Assembly (NCBI GenBank): GCA_002385755.1
Contig: DGED01000063.1
Span: forward strand, 25,735-39,228
Direction: 5' to 3'
Length of the DNA: 13,494 nucleotides
From: Caryophanales bacterium UBA3935
GTDB taxonomy: Bacteria > Bacillota_I > Bacilli_A > ML615J-28 > CAG-698
Both the position numbers and the translations under genes were made by a program. Shown here piece by piece: positions 1 to 6,706 of this stretch; within the stretch, counting starts at the first letter, position 1; the number at the start of each line of letters is the position of its first letter. Under the pieces are notes generated by a model that saw nothing but the letters and a program-made list of their open reading frames with translations, did no database searches and was not told where the DNA came from.

Positions 1-135
1 GCGGGGCTCATCCCGGCGGTTAACGCGTTTTTGCTTCGCGATTTGCGCGCGGGCGCCGAGGCGCTTTCCCCGGGCCGCTATTTTTACTTCAACAACCCGC
101 TTCGCCGCGTTTTTTCCTCGCTTTTCGGGGCTTAA
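1..135 (+). CDS. C-terminal fragment of an unrecognised protein
   Basis: Frame 1 is open from the window edge to a TAA at 133-135 and gives 44 residues, ending in NNPLRRVFSSLFGA. Codon use (GC-rich third positions) matches the neighbouring genes, and the stop is followed by a promoter for the next operon, which fits a real gene end. The tail mixes hydrophobic residues with Arg and aromatic residues. I recognise no family, and the start lies outside the window. It could be the end of a membrane or membrane-associated protein, but that is a guess from composition. No clear terminator follows it before the next promoter. Confidence 0.5.
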   Translation, partial: AGLIPAVNAFLLRDLRAGAEALSPGRYFYFNNPLRRVFSSLFGA

Positions 136-157
136 CAGGGAAATGCGGCGATTTTTA

Positions 158-186
158 TTTACAAAGGCGGCGGCTAATGGTAAAAT
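158..186 (+). promoter_or_regulatory. sigma-A-type promoter of the ABC transporter operon
   Basis: A -35 box TTTACA (158-163), a 17-base spacer and a -10 box TAAAAT (181-186) with an extended TGG just upstream. Transcription would start near 193, leaving a leader of about 40 bases with the ribosome site AAAAGGAAAGGG (217-228) before the ATG at 234. Confidence 0.7.
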
Positions 187-233
187 ATTGATGATTTTAA
201 ATTTATTTAATATCGAAAAGGAAAGGGCTTTTT

Positions 234-2348
234 ATGATCAGACTGGAAAACATCTCGAAGTACTATCATAACGAGGGGATAGTGACTCTCGGCCTGCGCA
301 ACGTCAATCTCCATTTCCGTCTCGGCGAGTTCGCCGTTATCACGGGCGAGTCGGGGAGCGGGAAGACGACGCTTTTAAACGTCATCAGCGGCGTCGACAG
401 TTACGAGGACGGGGAAATGTACGTGGCGGGGAAAGAGACTTCTTATTACGACGCCCGCGACTGGGAAGAGTACCGCCGCGATAAAATCGGTTTTATTTTT
501 CAAAATTATAACTTGATCGACAGCTTTACCGTTTTGAAAAACGTCGAGGCGTCGCTCGTGATCCAAGGCGTCGATCGCAAGACGCGCCGGCGGCGAGCTT
601 TGGAGATCATCCGCCGCGTCGGGCTCGAAAGTCATATCCGTCACCGCGCCGCTCGCCTTTCCGGCGGGCAAAAACAACGTCTGGCGATCGCCCGCGCCCT
701 CGCCAAGAACACGCCGGTCATCGTCGCCGACGAACCGACGGGAAATCTAGACTCCAAAAGCGGCGCGGAAATCTTCAAGCTCCTGCACGAAATCTCCCAA
801 GAGCGGCTCGTCATCGTCGTGACCCATGATTACGAGGCCGTCGCGGCTTACGCCACCCGAAAGATTCGTCTTTTTGACGGCGAGATTGTCGAGGACGCGA
901 TATTTGAGAGACGGGAACTCCCCTTGCCGGAGGAACGGGAGGAGATTCGCGTTTCCCCCGCCCGCCAAGCGCTTTCGCTCTCTTTCATGGGGCTTTTGGG
1001 ACAACCGAAGAAAACAATATTTACGTTCCTCGTCATCCTCGCCATGGTCTTTTTCACGTTCACCTCGCTCGGCGGCTATCTTCTTACCGTGTCCGTAGAG
1101 TACGACGATGGCGTTCATTATATTTATCCGGTTAACGATTACCCGGAAAGGCTTCTTGTCGTCCGAAAGGATCGGGGGGCGCTAACCGCCGCCGACAAGG
1201 AGAAAATCTTGGGCGTGTCCGACGTCGCGTCGGTAATCGAGGAAGACATGGTCGTCGATTTAGCGTTTGAGATTACCTACGAACTCGGCGGCTACCCGCA
1301 GCTCAGGTTTGGAAGGTTTAATTTTGTTTCCGAGTTTAAGGGCTCGCGTCTCCGCGGCCGGATGCCGGAGAAAGCCGGAGAGATACTTTTGTCTATGTAT
1401 GTTGACGAGGAGGATGTCGATAAGATCCCCGCGCTTTTGGATAGTTACGTAAGCGTCCGCTACGCGAGCGACGCCTATCCGCTCGCGGAAAATTACAAAG
1501 TGGTGGGAGTATATCTCGCGCCGAAAGAAGGTCCCGAGGCGGTTATCAGCGCCGCCGACCGCGAGCGGCTGAACGAGATTCTCAAGGTCTCCCAAGCAGG
1601 TTATGAGATAATATTTGTCGAAGACGAGCGCTCGTATAATTACGAAAAATTTTCCCTCGTCGTCGACGAAAACCTCGAGGGCTATGAGGCCGCGATGAAC
1701 GACGATTTTTTTGAAGGCGCGGATTTGTATATCGCCGGCCAAAAAATGGAGAGAAAACCGAAACCGGGCGGCGAGTATTACGTAATCTATATCAGCCCCG
1801 AGTTTTTCGAAGAGCTAAGGATTCCCGAGCAATACCAATATACCGTCAATCTCAAGGATCCCGACAAAGCCGATTCCGCGATCAATAAACTTTACAACCT
1901 CGGTTATTACGCGATGTCGCCGGCCCGGTCAGACCCTATCTACCGGCTGATATCGATTCCGCTCGCGATTTTCGGCTTCTTCGGGATCGCGGTGAACTTG
2001 TTCGTTATATTTATTCTAACCTATGTGATTATTCGCGCGATTCTTCTAAGCAAAAAACGCGATTACGCGATCTTCAGGATTCTCGGCTTACCCCGCGGGC
2101 GGATCATTTTGATTATCTTGCTCGAGCTTTTAATCAACCTCGCCTTCGCATACGCCTTAATGACGGCGCTCGTCATCGCGATGCCGAGCATCCACTCGGA
2201 ACTCGCCGCGCTTTTCTCCAAGATGGGGTTCCGCGATTACCTGACGCTTGTCGTAATCGACGCGGTTTTGATTTTTCTCATCGCCTACCGCTTTAATAAA
2301 TATATCGCCAAGCGCAATTTGTTTAGCGAATTGAAAGGGGACGAGTAA
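234..2348 (+). CDS. ABC transporter half, ATPase fused to FtsX/MacB-type permease (first of pair)
   Basis: A 704-residue fusion. The N-terminal ATPase (about 1-225) is complete: Walker A GESGSGKT (38-45), Q-loop Gln90, signature LSGGQ (142-146), Walker B VIVADE (162-167), D-loop NLDS (171-174) and His198. One membrane helix follows (about 262-285), then an extracytoplasmic domain of roughly 285 residues containing a GRMPEKAGEILLS segment typical of the MacB periplasmic-core family, then three helices (about 574-603, 624-650, 669-688). That is the type VII ABC (MacB/FtsX) layout. Members move peptides, antibiotics or lipoproteins, or act as mechanotransmitters; the substrate here cannot be told. 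The second half-transporter starts one base after this stop, so the two probably form a heterodimer. The start is supported by AAAAGGAAAGGG upstream. Confidence 0.9.
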   Translation: MIRLENISKYYHNEGIVTLGLRNVNLHFRLGEFAVITGESGSGKTTLLNVISGVDSYEDGEMYVAGKETSYYDARDWEEYRRDKIGFIFQNYNLIDSFTVLKNVEASLVIQGVDRKTRRRRALEIIRRVGLESHIRHRAARLSGGQKQRLAIARALAKNTPVIVADEPTGNLDSKSGAEIFKLLHEISQERLVIVVTHDYEAVAAYATRKIRLFDGEIVEDAIFERRELPLPEEREEIRVSPARQALSLSFMGLLGQPKKTIFTFLVILAMVFFTFTSLGGYLLTVSVEYDDGVHYIYPVNDYPERLLVVRKDRGALTAADKEKILGVSDVASVIEEDMVVDLAFEITYELGGYPQLRFGRFNFVSEFKGSRLRGRMPEKAGEILLSMYVDEEDVDKIPALLDSYVSVRYASDAYPLAENYKVVGVYLAPKEGPEAVISAADRERLNEILKVSQAGYEIIFVEDERSYNYEKFSLVVDENLEGYEAAMNDDFFEGADLYIAGQKMERKPKPGGEYYVIYISPEFFEELRIPEQYQYTVNLKDPDKADSAINKLYNLGYYAMSPARSDPIYRLISIPLAIFGFFGIAVNLFVIFILTYVIIRAILLSKKRDYAIFRILGLPRGRIILIILLELLINLAFAYALMTALVIAMPSIHSELAALFSKMGFRDYLTLVVIDAVLIFLIAYRFNKYIAKRNLFSELKGDE

Positions 2349-2349
2349 G

Positions 2350-4827
2350 ATGATTAAAGTAACCAACCTGCATAAATATTATAATAAAGGCCAAAACAAC
2401 GAAATCCACGCCGTCGACGACGTCAACTACAGCTTCCCCAAGACCGGTCTTGTCTGCCTTTTGGGACCGTCGGGCTGCGGGAAGACGACGCTTTTAAACA
2501 TTATCGGCGGCCTTGACAAGCCGAGCAAGGGAACGGTCGCGTTTAAGGACAAGGAAATGCGCGGTTATCGCTCGCGCCCCTGGGATTTGATTCGCAGCCG
2601 CCATTTCGGTTACGTGTTTCAAAACTACTATCTCCTTCCCGAACTCACGATTTATCAGAATCTTGAGTTTGTCCTCAAGATTTTCGACCTGCCGCGGGAG
2701 GAGATCGACCGGCGCATCGAATACGCCTTGACCGCGGTCGGGATGTTCAAATACCGGAAACGCAAACCCTATCAGCTTTCCGGCGGCCAGCAACAACGGG
2801 CGGCGATCGCCCGCGCGCTCGTAAAAAGCCCGGAAGTCGTCGTCGCCGACGAGCCGACCGGAAATCTCGACGAGCGGAACAAGACGCAGATTATGAACAT
2901 CATCAAAAAAATATCGGCCGAATGTCTTGTCGTGTTGGTGACGCACGAGCGGCGGCTGGCCGAGTTTTACGGCGACGAGATTATCGAACTCAGGGACGGA
3001 AAGATTACCGACATCCGCGAGAACGCGGGCGGCGGCGAGCTAACCGCTCAAGACGATCGCAACATCTACTTGCCGGAGTTAAAACACGAAGAGATTAACG
3101 CCGGGAGCCTTAAGATCGATTATTATTACGGCGAGCGCCCGGCGCCGCTTGCGCTTAAATTAATCCATCATAACGGCGCTTATTACATCCAGGGCGCGGG
3201 CGCCGAAAAAATCGAGATCAAGGTCATCGACGCCCACGGCGAGGTGAAGGTTATCGACGCGCCGCGGCCGGTGGTAAGACAGGCGGATTTATACGATTTC
3301 GATTATCACCTGCCGCCGATTAAGGACGGGGGAAAACCGGCGCGCGCCGCCGTGAGATATCGCGACACCTTTAAGATGGCGCTTTCCGGGCTCGGGCGCT
3401 TGCGCCGCGGCCAGCGGTTCCTGCTTTTGATTTTGATCTTCGCGGCGGTAATGGTCGTTTACGCGATGACGGTGTTCTTTTCCTCGTTCCGGGTCGAGGA
3501 GTCTGATTTTCTGAAAGACAACCGTAATCTCGTCGAGATAATCGGCGCCGACGGCTACGAGCCGGACGATTATCGCGAGCTTAAGGAAAAGTTGGGCGTC
3601 GACTACATCCTCGGTCCCCATAGCCAGATCGGCGTCCGGGAAGTCGATCTCCAGTGGTTCTCGCAATACCCCGTCGGCGGGTCGATTGGCGATAATTCCT
3701 TCCTGCCGATGGAACTCTACGACATGGAGGAGAAGCTACTGTACGGCCGGTTGCCGGAGGCCCCGTACGAGGCGGTAATCGATAAGTACTTAATCGATTT
3801 AGCGTTAGAGGACGCAATGTTCGTCGCGAGCGGGATCCGTTATCCCGAGCAGTTTCTCGACATGGAGTATTATTATTTCGACGATTCGCATACGACCGTC
3901 GGCGGGAAAATCGTCGGAATCGTCGACACGGGCAACCCGAATGTTTACCTGCGGACGATCGATTACCGGGAATTGATGATTTTTTATCATTTTACGCGCT
4001 CGACTTACATCCGCGCCGCGGAAAACGCGGATATCGCCTTCTACCATCCGCTTTCCGATTGGGGCCAGGACGAACCCGCGACCGTGGATTTTGATCCCGC
4101 GGAACTCGCGGGGGACGAGATCATCGTTTCCGATTTTTATTACCAACAGCTGCTCACCCTCCGGCAAGAAGCGGCGGAGACGGTGCTTTACGATAAGGAG
4201 TACCGGATCGTCGGCTTTTTCAACACAACGGGAGGAGAGGAGGCGATTTTGGCGAGCGAGAACATTGAAAACCTCTTTTATTACAGTCTAGGGAAATTGC
4301 CCAAATACTCCAGCCAAAACCCCGTCGTTTTCGCTACGGACAAGGAAGCGATGATCGCGAAACTGAAGGACAACGGCCTCGCGGGGAAGGATGTTTACCG
4401 CGTTTTATACCGGGCGCATTACGCGCAAAACTTTTCCGTCAGGCGTTATATCTTCTCTCTCGTGATCTTCGCGGCGTCGCTCTTCTTTATTTACTTTCTC
4501 ATGCGCTCGAGCTTGATTCGCCGCGTTTACGAAGTCGGCGTTTACCGGGCTTTGGGAATTAAAAAGTCGAACGTGTATCGCTTATTTTTCTCGGAAATCG
4601 TCGTCCTGACTCTGGCGACTTCCACGTTCGGCGTTCTCGCGACGACCTATATCGTCAATCGAATTAACGCCTTGGCTAAGCCGTTCGAGCTCATTTACTT
4701 CCCCTGGCATATCCCGCCTTTGAGCATGATTTTTATCTTTCTCGTAAATACCGTTACCGGCATGCTCCCGGTGTTTTCGCTCCTGCGGAAAACGCCCGCG
4801 CAAATCCTAAGCAAATACGACATATAA
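2350..4827 (+). CDS. ABC transporter half, ATPase fused to FtsX/MacB-type permease, with extra cytoplasmic domain (second of pair)
   Basis: An 825-residue partner of the upstream gene, starting one base after its stop with ribosome site GAAAGGGG (2333-2340). The ATPase is intact: Walker A GPSGCGKT (39-46), Gln91, LSGGQ (143-147), VVVADE (163-168), NLDE (172-175) and His199. Unlike its partner it has about 125 residues between the ATPase and the first membrane helix (about 357-378), rich in beta-type and aromatic residues (for example [20 protein letters not shown]). An extracytoplasmic domain of about 310 residues and three C-terminal helices (about 698-718, 744-768, 790-812) follow. It ends in [13 protein letters not shown], a tail characteristic of MacB-type permeases. 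The two halves carry different extracytoplasmic domains, which fits an asymmetric heterodimer. Substrate unknown; no two-component system is visible in the window. Confidence 0.9.
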   Translation: MIKVTNLHKYYNKGQNNEIHAVDDVNYSFPKTGLVCLLGPSGCGKTTLLNIIGGLDKPSKGTVAFKDKEMRGYRSRPWDLIRSRHFGYVFQNYYLLPELTIYQNLEFVLKIFDLPREEIDRRIEYALTAVGMFKYRKRKPYQLSGGQQQRAAIARALVKSPEVVVADEPTGNLDERNKTQIMNIIKKISAECLVVLVTHERRLAEFYGDEIIELRDGKITDIRENAGGGELTAQDDRNIYLPELKHEEINAGSLKIDYYYGERPAPLALKLIHHNGAYYIQGAGAEKIEIKVIDAHGEVKVIDAPRPVVRQADLYDFDYHLPPIKDGGKPARAAVRYRDTFKMALSGLGRLRRGQRFLLLILIFAAVMVVYAMTVFFSSFRVEESDFLKDNRNLVEIIGADGYEPDDYRELKEKLGVDYILGPHSQIGVREVDLQWFSQYPVGGSIGDNSFLPMELYDMEEKLLYGRLPEAPYEAVIDKYLIDLALEDAMFVASGIRYPEQFLDMEYYYFDDSHTTVGGKIVGIVDTGNPNVYLRTIDYRELMIFYHFTRSTYIRAAENADIAFYHPLSDWGQDEPATVDFDPAELAGDEIIVSDFYYQQLLTLRQEAAETVLYDKEYRIVGFFNTTGGEEAILASENIENLFYYSLGKLPKYSSQNPVVFATDKEAMIAKLKDNGLAGKDVYRVLYRAHYAQNFSVRRYIFSLVIFAASLFFIYFLMRSSLIRRVYEVGVYRALGIKKSNVYRLFFSEIVVLTLATSTFGVLATTYIVNRINALAKPFELIYFPWHIPPLSMIFIFLVNTVTGMLPVFSLLRKTPAQILSKYDI

Positions 4828-4829
4828 AA

Positions 4830-4876
4830 AAAAACAAGCGTTTCGCCGGAAAACGGCGCGCTTGTTTTTCATTTTT
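4830..4876. terminator. bidirectional intrinsic terminator
   Basis: Stem AAAAACAAGCG (4830-4840) with CGCTTGTTTTT (4859-4869), continued after a TTT bulge by CGCCG (4844-4848) with CGGCG (4854-4858) and a GAAAA loop. On the plus strand T5-C-A-T5 follows and ends the ABC operon. On the minus strand the stem is followed by nine T residues, so it can equally end minus-strand transcription coming from the right. Confidence 0.88.
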
Positions 4877-5166
4877 ATCGCGCTTGCGGCGGCGAGTTGG
4901 ACCGCCGGGAGCGATCAGGCCGGCCGCGATCAGGAAGTTGCAGCGCTTCGTGACGCGCGGTTCGCAAGAAAAAGGAGCGTTATCGATAGAGGTCGTAAAC
5001 ATTGATAATAGGAAGAATAAGACAAATGCAAACTTGAAAGAGGTTCACGGAAACCAGCGGAAGTCGCATTTAATAAGAGGTTTTCCCGACCGGGACCCGG
5101 CGCAAACTCGCGGGCCGCCGCGCGATAAACGGTTTAAAGTAGATGAGAGATATTGATGCATTGCGG

Positions 5167-5188
5167 CTTAACCGTTGTCGCGGTTAAG
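5167..5188 (-). promoter_or_regulatory. inverted repeat at the predicted 5' end of the ncRNA
   Basis: CTTAACCG (5167-5174), a 6-base loop and CGGTTAAG (5181-5188), a perfect 8-bp stem. It begins about two bases after the predicted minus-strand start point, so it could be a 5' protective hairpin or a repressor site. It has no T tract on either strand and is not a terminator. Confidence 0.45.
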
Positions 5189-5196
5189 TTGTAATG

Positions 5197-5225
5197 ATTA
5201 TATATTGTCTCGCTCTAAAAATCAA
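5197..5225 (-). promoter_or_regulatory. sigma-A-type promoter, minus strand, for the candidate ncRNA
   Basis: Read on the minus strand: -35 TTGATT (5225-5220), a spacer of exactly 17 bases, then a consensus -10 TATAAT (5202-5197). The predicted start is near 5190. No protein gene with a ribosome site follows before the bidirectional terminator, so the product is most likely an RNA. The area is AT-rich, which raises the chance of a fortuitous match. Confidence 0.6.
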
Positions 5226-5290
5226 GCCTTTTAATAAGGAAAACGCTTACATTTAGATAATAAAGAGAAAAAGAGTTATAGAAAACCCTT
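5226..5290. other. AT-rich spacer after the YfcC-family gene
   Basis: No gene is seen here. On the minus strand CCTT-ATTAA-AAGG (5239-5227) followed by CTTGATTTTT could be a weak terminator for the carrier operon. It overlaps the -35 box of the ncRNA promoter. The stem has only four pairs, so I do not call it a terminator. Confidence 0.3.
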
Positions 5291-6706
5291 TCAGTATCCG
5301 ATGTAGTACCCGATGACGAGAAAGAGGGCGGTAATTATGAGAACAAGCAATTGAAGCCCGATTGTCTTTTTCGCCCATTTCGCGTAACTGAAGCCGGCGA
5401 TGCCGAGAGCGATCAGGAGCACGGGGTTCGTCGGGTAGATAAGATCGTTGTATCCGTCGCCGAATATGAAAGCAAGGATCGCGATTTTCGGCGAGATCGC
5501 CAGTTTTGCGACGAGCACCTTGATAATCGGGATAATAAGAACGACTTTCGCCGAGGCCGAGCCGATAAAAAACTCGACGACCAAGATCACGAAATAGATA
5601 AAGAGTATGCCGACGACGGGAGATGTCCCGGTGAAAAGCGCCGATATTTTCTCGATAATCGTCGCGAGGATTCGCGCGTCCTCGAGGACGAATTTTATCG
5701 TCCCCGCGAGAACGATCATCACGACCGCGGGGAGCACCCCCAAGACCCCGGAAAGAAAGATTTTCCCGATCTCGCCCGCGCGGCGACCGACCAGGAGGCC
5801 GCAGACGAAAGCGCCGATTAAGAAGGCGGCGGCCAGAATCGGAATCGAATAGCCGCTTAAGGCCGGGATCAAAGCGGCTCCGATGATAATCAGGACAATC
5901 GCGGTAAAGAAGCCGGCATAGACGCGAAGGACGCGGCGGTCAATCGTATTAAAGGATATCTCGCCGAACTTCGATTTTTTTTCTTGATCTTCCTTATATG
6001 TCAGGGAAGACTCGGGATCCGCCTCGATTTTTTTAACGTGCCGGCGAAGATAAAGGCATAAAAGCAAATACATCGATGCGAATATAACGACCCGGTAGCC
6101 GAACCCCGCGAACAAATTCACGCCCATTTTCTCTGAGGCGAGCCCGACGGAAAAGGGATTGGTCAGGGCGGTGGAAAAGCCGAATCCCGCGGCCATGAGA
6201 CACATCCCGAGTCCGGTGAAGGTGTCCCACCCGAGGGAAAGGGCGAGCATGATGATGATCGGCAGGAGCGTTACCGACTCCTCGAAAATCCCGAACAAGG
6301 CCCCGAAAAGCATGAAAAACAAGATAATAAGATACATCAGGAGATATTTCTTGTCCCGGTATTTTTCGATCAAGTAGCCGATTATCGAGCCGATGCCCTT
6401 GGTTTTATCCATTACGTTAAAGGCTCCTGAAACGGCGATAAGGAACACCGCGATCACGATGACCGTGAGGCCGTCCTCGGTCGCGAAGAGCCGGAAGGGG
6501 GCGGTCAAAAGGTTTAAAAACGAGTACCCTTTTCCCGGGAGAGGAGTGTACTGGTCGCTAAAGACGTTACCGTCGGCGTCGACCGGGTAATATCCTTTCG
6601 GGAGCAGGAAGGCAAGCAAGTAAGCAAACAATATCAAAGCAAGCAAAACTGCGCAGACAGTAAAAAACGACCGTTTATTGATCCTGATTATTTGGTCTTT
6701 GTTCAT
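5291..6706 (-). CDS. YfcC/DcuC-family membrane carrier
   Basis: A 471-residue membrane protein with about a dozen hydrophobic helices. It has the paired motifs of the YfcC branch of the C4-dicarboxylate anaerobic carrier family (PF03606): FEESVTLLPI (141-150) followed by TNPFSVGLAS (182-191) in the first half, and FFIGSASAK (379-387) followed by GDGYNDLIYPTNPVLL (416-431) in the second. Length is normal for the family. Annotated members are proposed amino-acid or dicarboxylate carriers or antiporters; the substrate cannot be read from the sequence. The start ATG (6706-6704) has AAAGGAG seven bases upstream, inside the 3' end of the preceding acyltransferase gene, which it overlaps by 32 bp, so translation is probably coupled. 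It ends with TGA, the only TGA stop among the complete genes here. Confidence 0.8.
   Translation of the reverse strand: MNKDQIIRINKRSFFTVCAVLLALILFAYLLAFLLPKGYYPVDADGNVFSDQYTPLPGKGYSFLNLLTAPFRLFATEDGLTVIVIAVFLIAVSGAFNVMDKTKGIGSIIGYLIEKYRDKKYLLMYLIILFFMLFGALFGIFEESVTLLPIIIMLALSLGWDTFTGLGMCLMAAGFGFSTALTNPFSVGLASEKMGVNLFAGFGYRVVIFASMYLLLCLYLRRHVKKIEADPESSLTYKEDQEKKSKFGEISFNTIDRRVLRVYAGFFTAIVLIIIGAALIPALSGYSIPILAAAFLIGAFVCGLLVGRRAGEIGKIFLSGVLGVLPAVVMIVLAGTIKFVLEDARILATIIEKISALFTGTSPVVGILFIYFVILVVEFFIGSASAKVVLIIPIIKVLVAKLAISPKIAILAFIFGDGYNDLIYPTNPVLLIALGIAGFSYAKWAKKTIGLQLLVLIITALFLVIGYYIGY

Larger units (their letters stand above)
4828..5190 (-). ncRNA. candidate structured noncoding RNA, family not recognised
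   Basis: No convincing protein gene lies in 4828-5290, but the sequence folds. Four adjoining segments pair over a long distance: 4877-4883 with 5120-5126 (ATCGCGC/GCGCGAT), 4888-4893 with 5114-5119 (GGCGGC/GCCGCC), 4894-4898 with 5105-5109 (GAGTT/AACTC), 4904-4909 with 5096-5101 (GCCGGG/CCCGGC). That is 24 Watson-Crick pairs. Inside are a hairpin of three nested stems (5024-5029/5066-5071, 5032-5035/5061-5064, 5042-5045/5052-5055) and another at 4938-4941/4964-4967 plus 4943-4946/4955-4958. The minus strand is chosen because a good promoter lies just right of the region and a terminator with T9 just left, giving about 360 nt. Against this, unpaired bases would be purine-rich on the plus strand, as in many known structured RNAs, so the strand is not certain. 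I saw no hallmark of RNase P, tmRNA, SRP RNA or a T-box. Confidence 0.5.

Noticed and set aside
747..1118. Minus-strand frames opposite the ABC genes (also 2494-2946, 3805-4167 and others)
   Set aside because: All are antisense to frames with intact ABC motifs and lack ribosome sites.
4894..4919. T-box-like string (AGTTGGACCGCCGGG) on the plus strand
   Set aside because: It resembles the T-box antiterminator bulge only partly. There is no specifier stem, no following terminator and no downstream plus-strand gene. The bases are used in the long-range stem.
4911..4934. Direct repeat GCGATCAGG (4911-4919 and 4926-4934)
   Set aside because: Only nine bases in two copies with no target duplication or mobile gene nearby; probably part of the RNA structure.
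5041..5080. Possible tmRNA tag (GCAAAC start and TAATAA)
   Set aside because: The GCA AAC frame does not end in TAATAA and no tRNA-like ends (acceptor stem, T-loop) flank it.
4884..5156. 90-codon plus-strand frame starting at TTG
   Set aside because: No ribosome site, no promoter after the ABC terminator, atypical composition, and it lies within the structured RNA region.
4754..5161. Minus-strand frame: 38 codons from ATG 5161, a TGA at 5047-5045, then an in-frame continuation to 4754
   Set aside because: I considered a recoded or interrupted gene behind the minus-strand promoter. Neither ATG (5161 or 5002) has a ribosome site, the frame runs through the terminator into the ABC gene, and the strong RNA pairing explains the region better.
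5291..5293. Possible alternative genetic code (TGA as Trp), given the Mollicutes-like features
   Set aside because: Trp is encoded by TGG throughout, no gene is interrupted by TGA, and TGA ends the carrier gene at the family's usual length.
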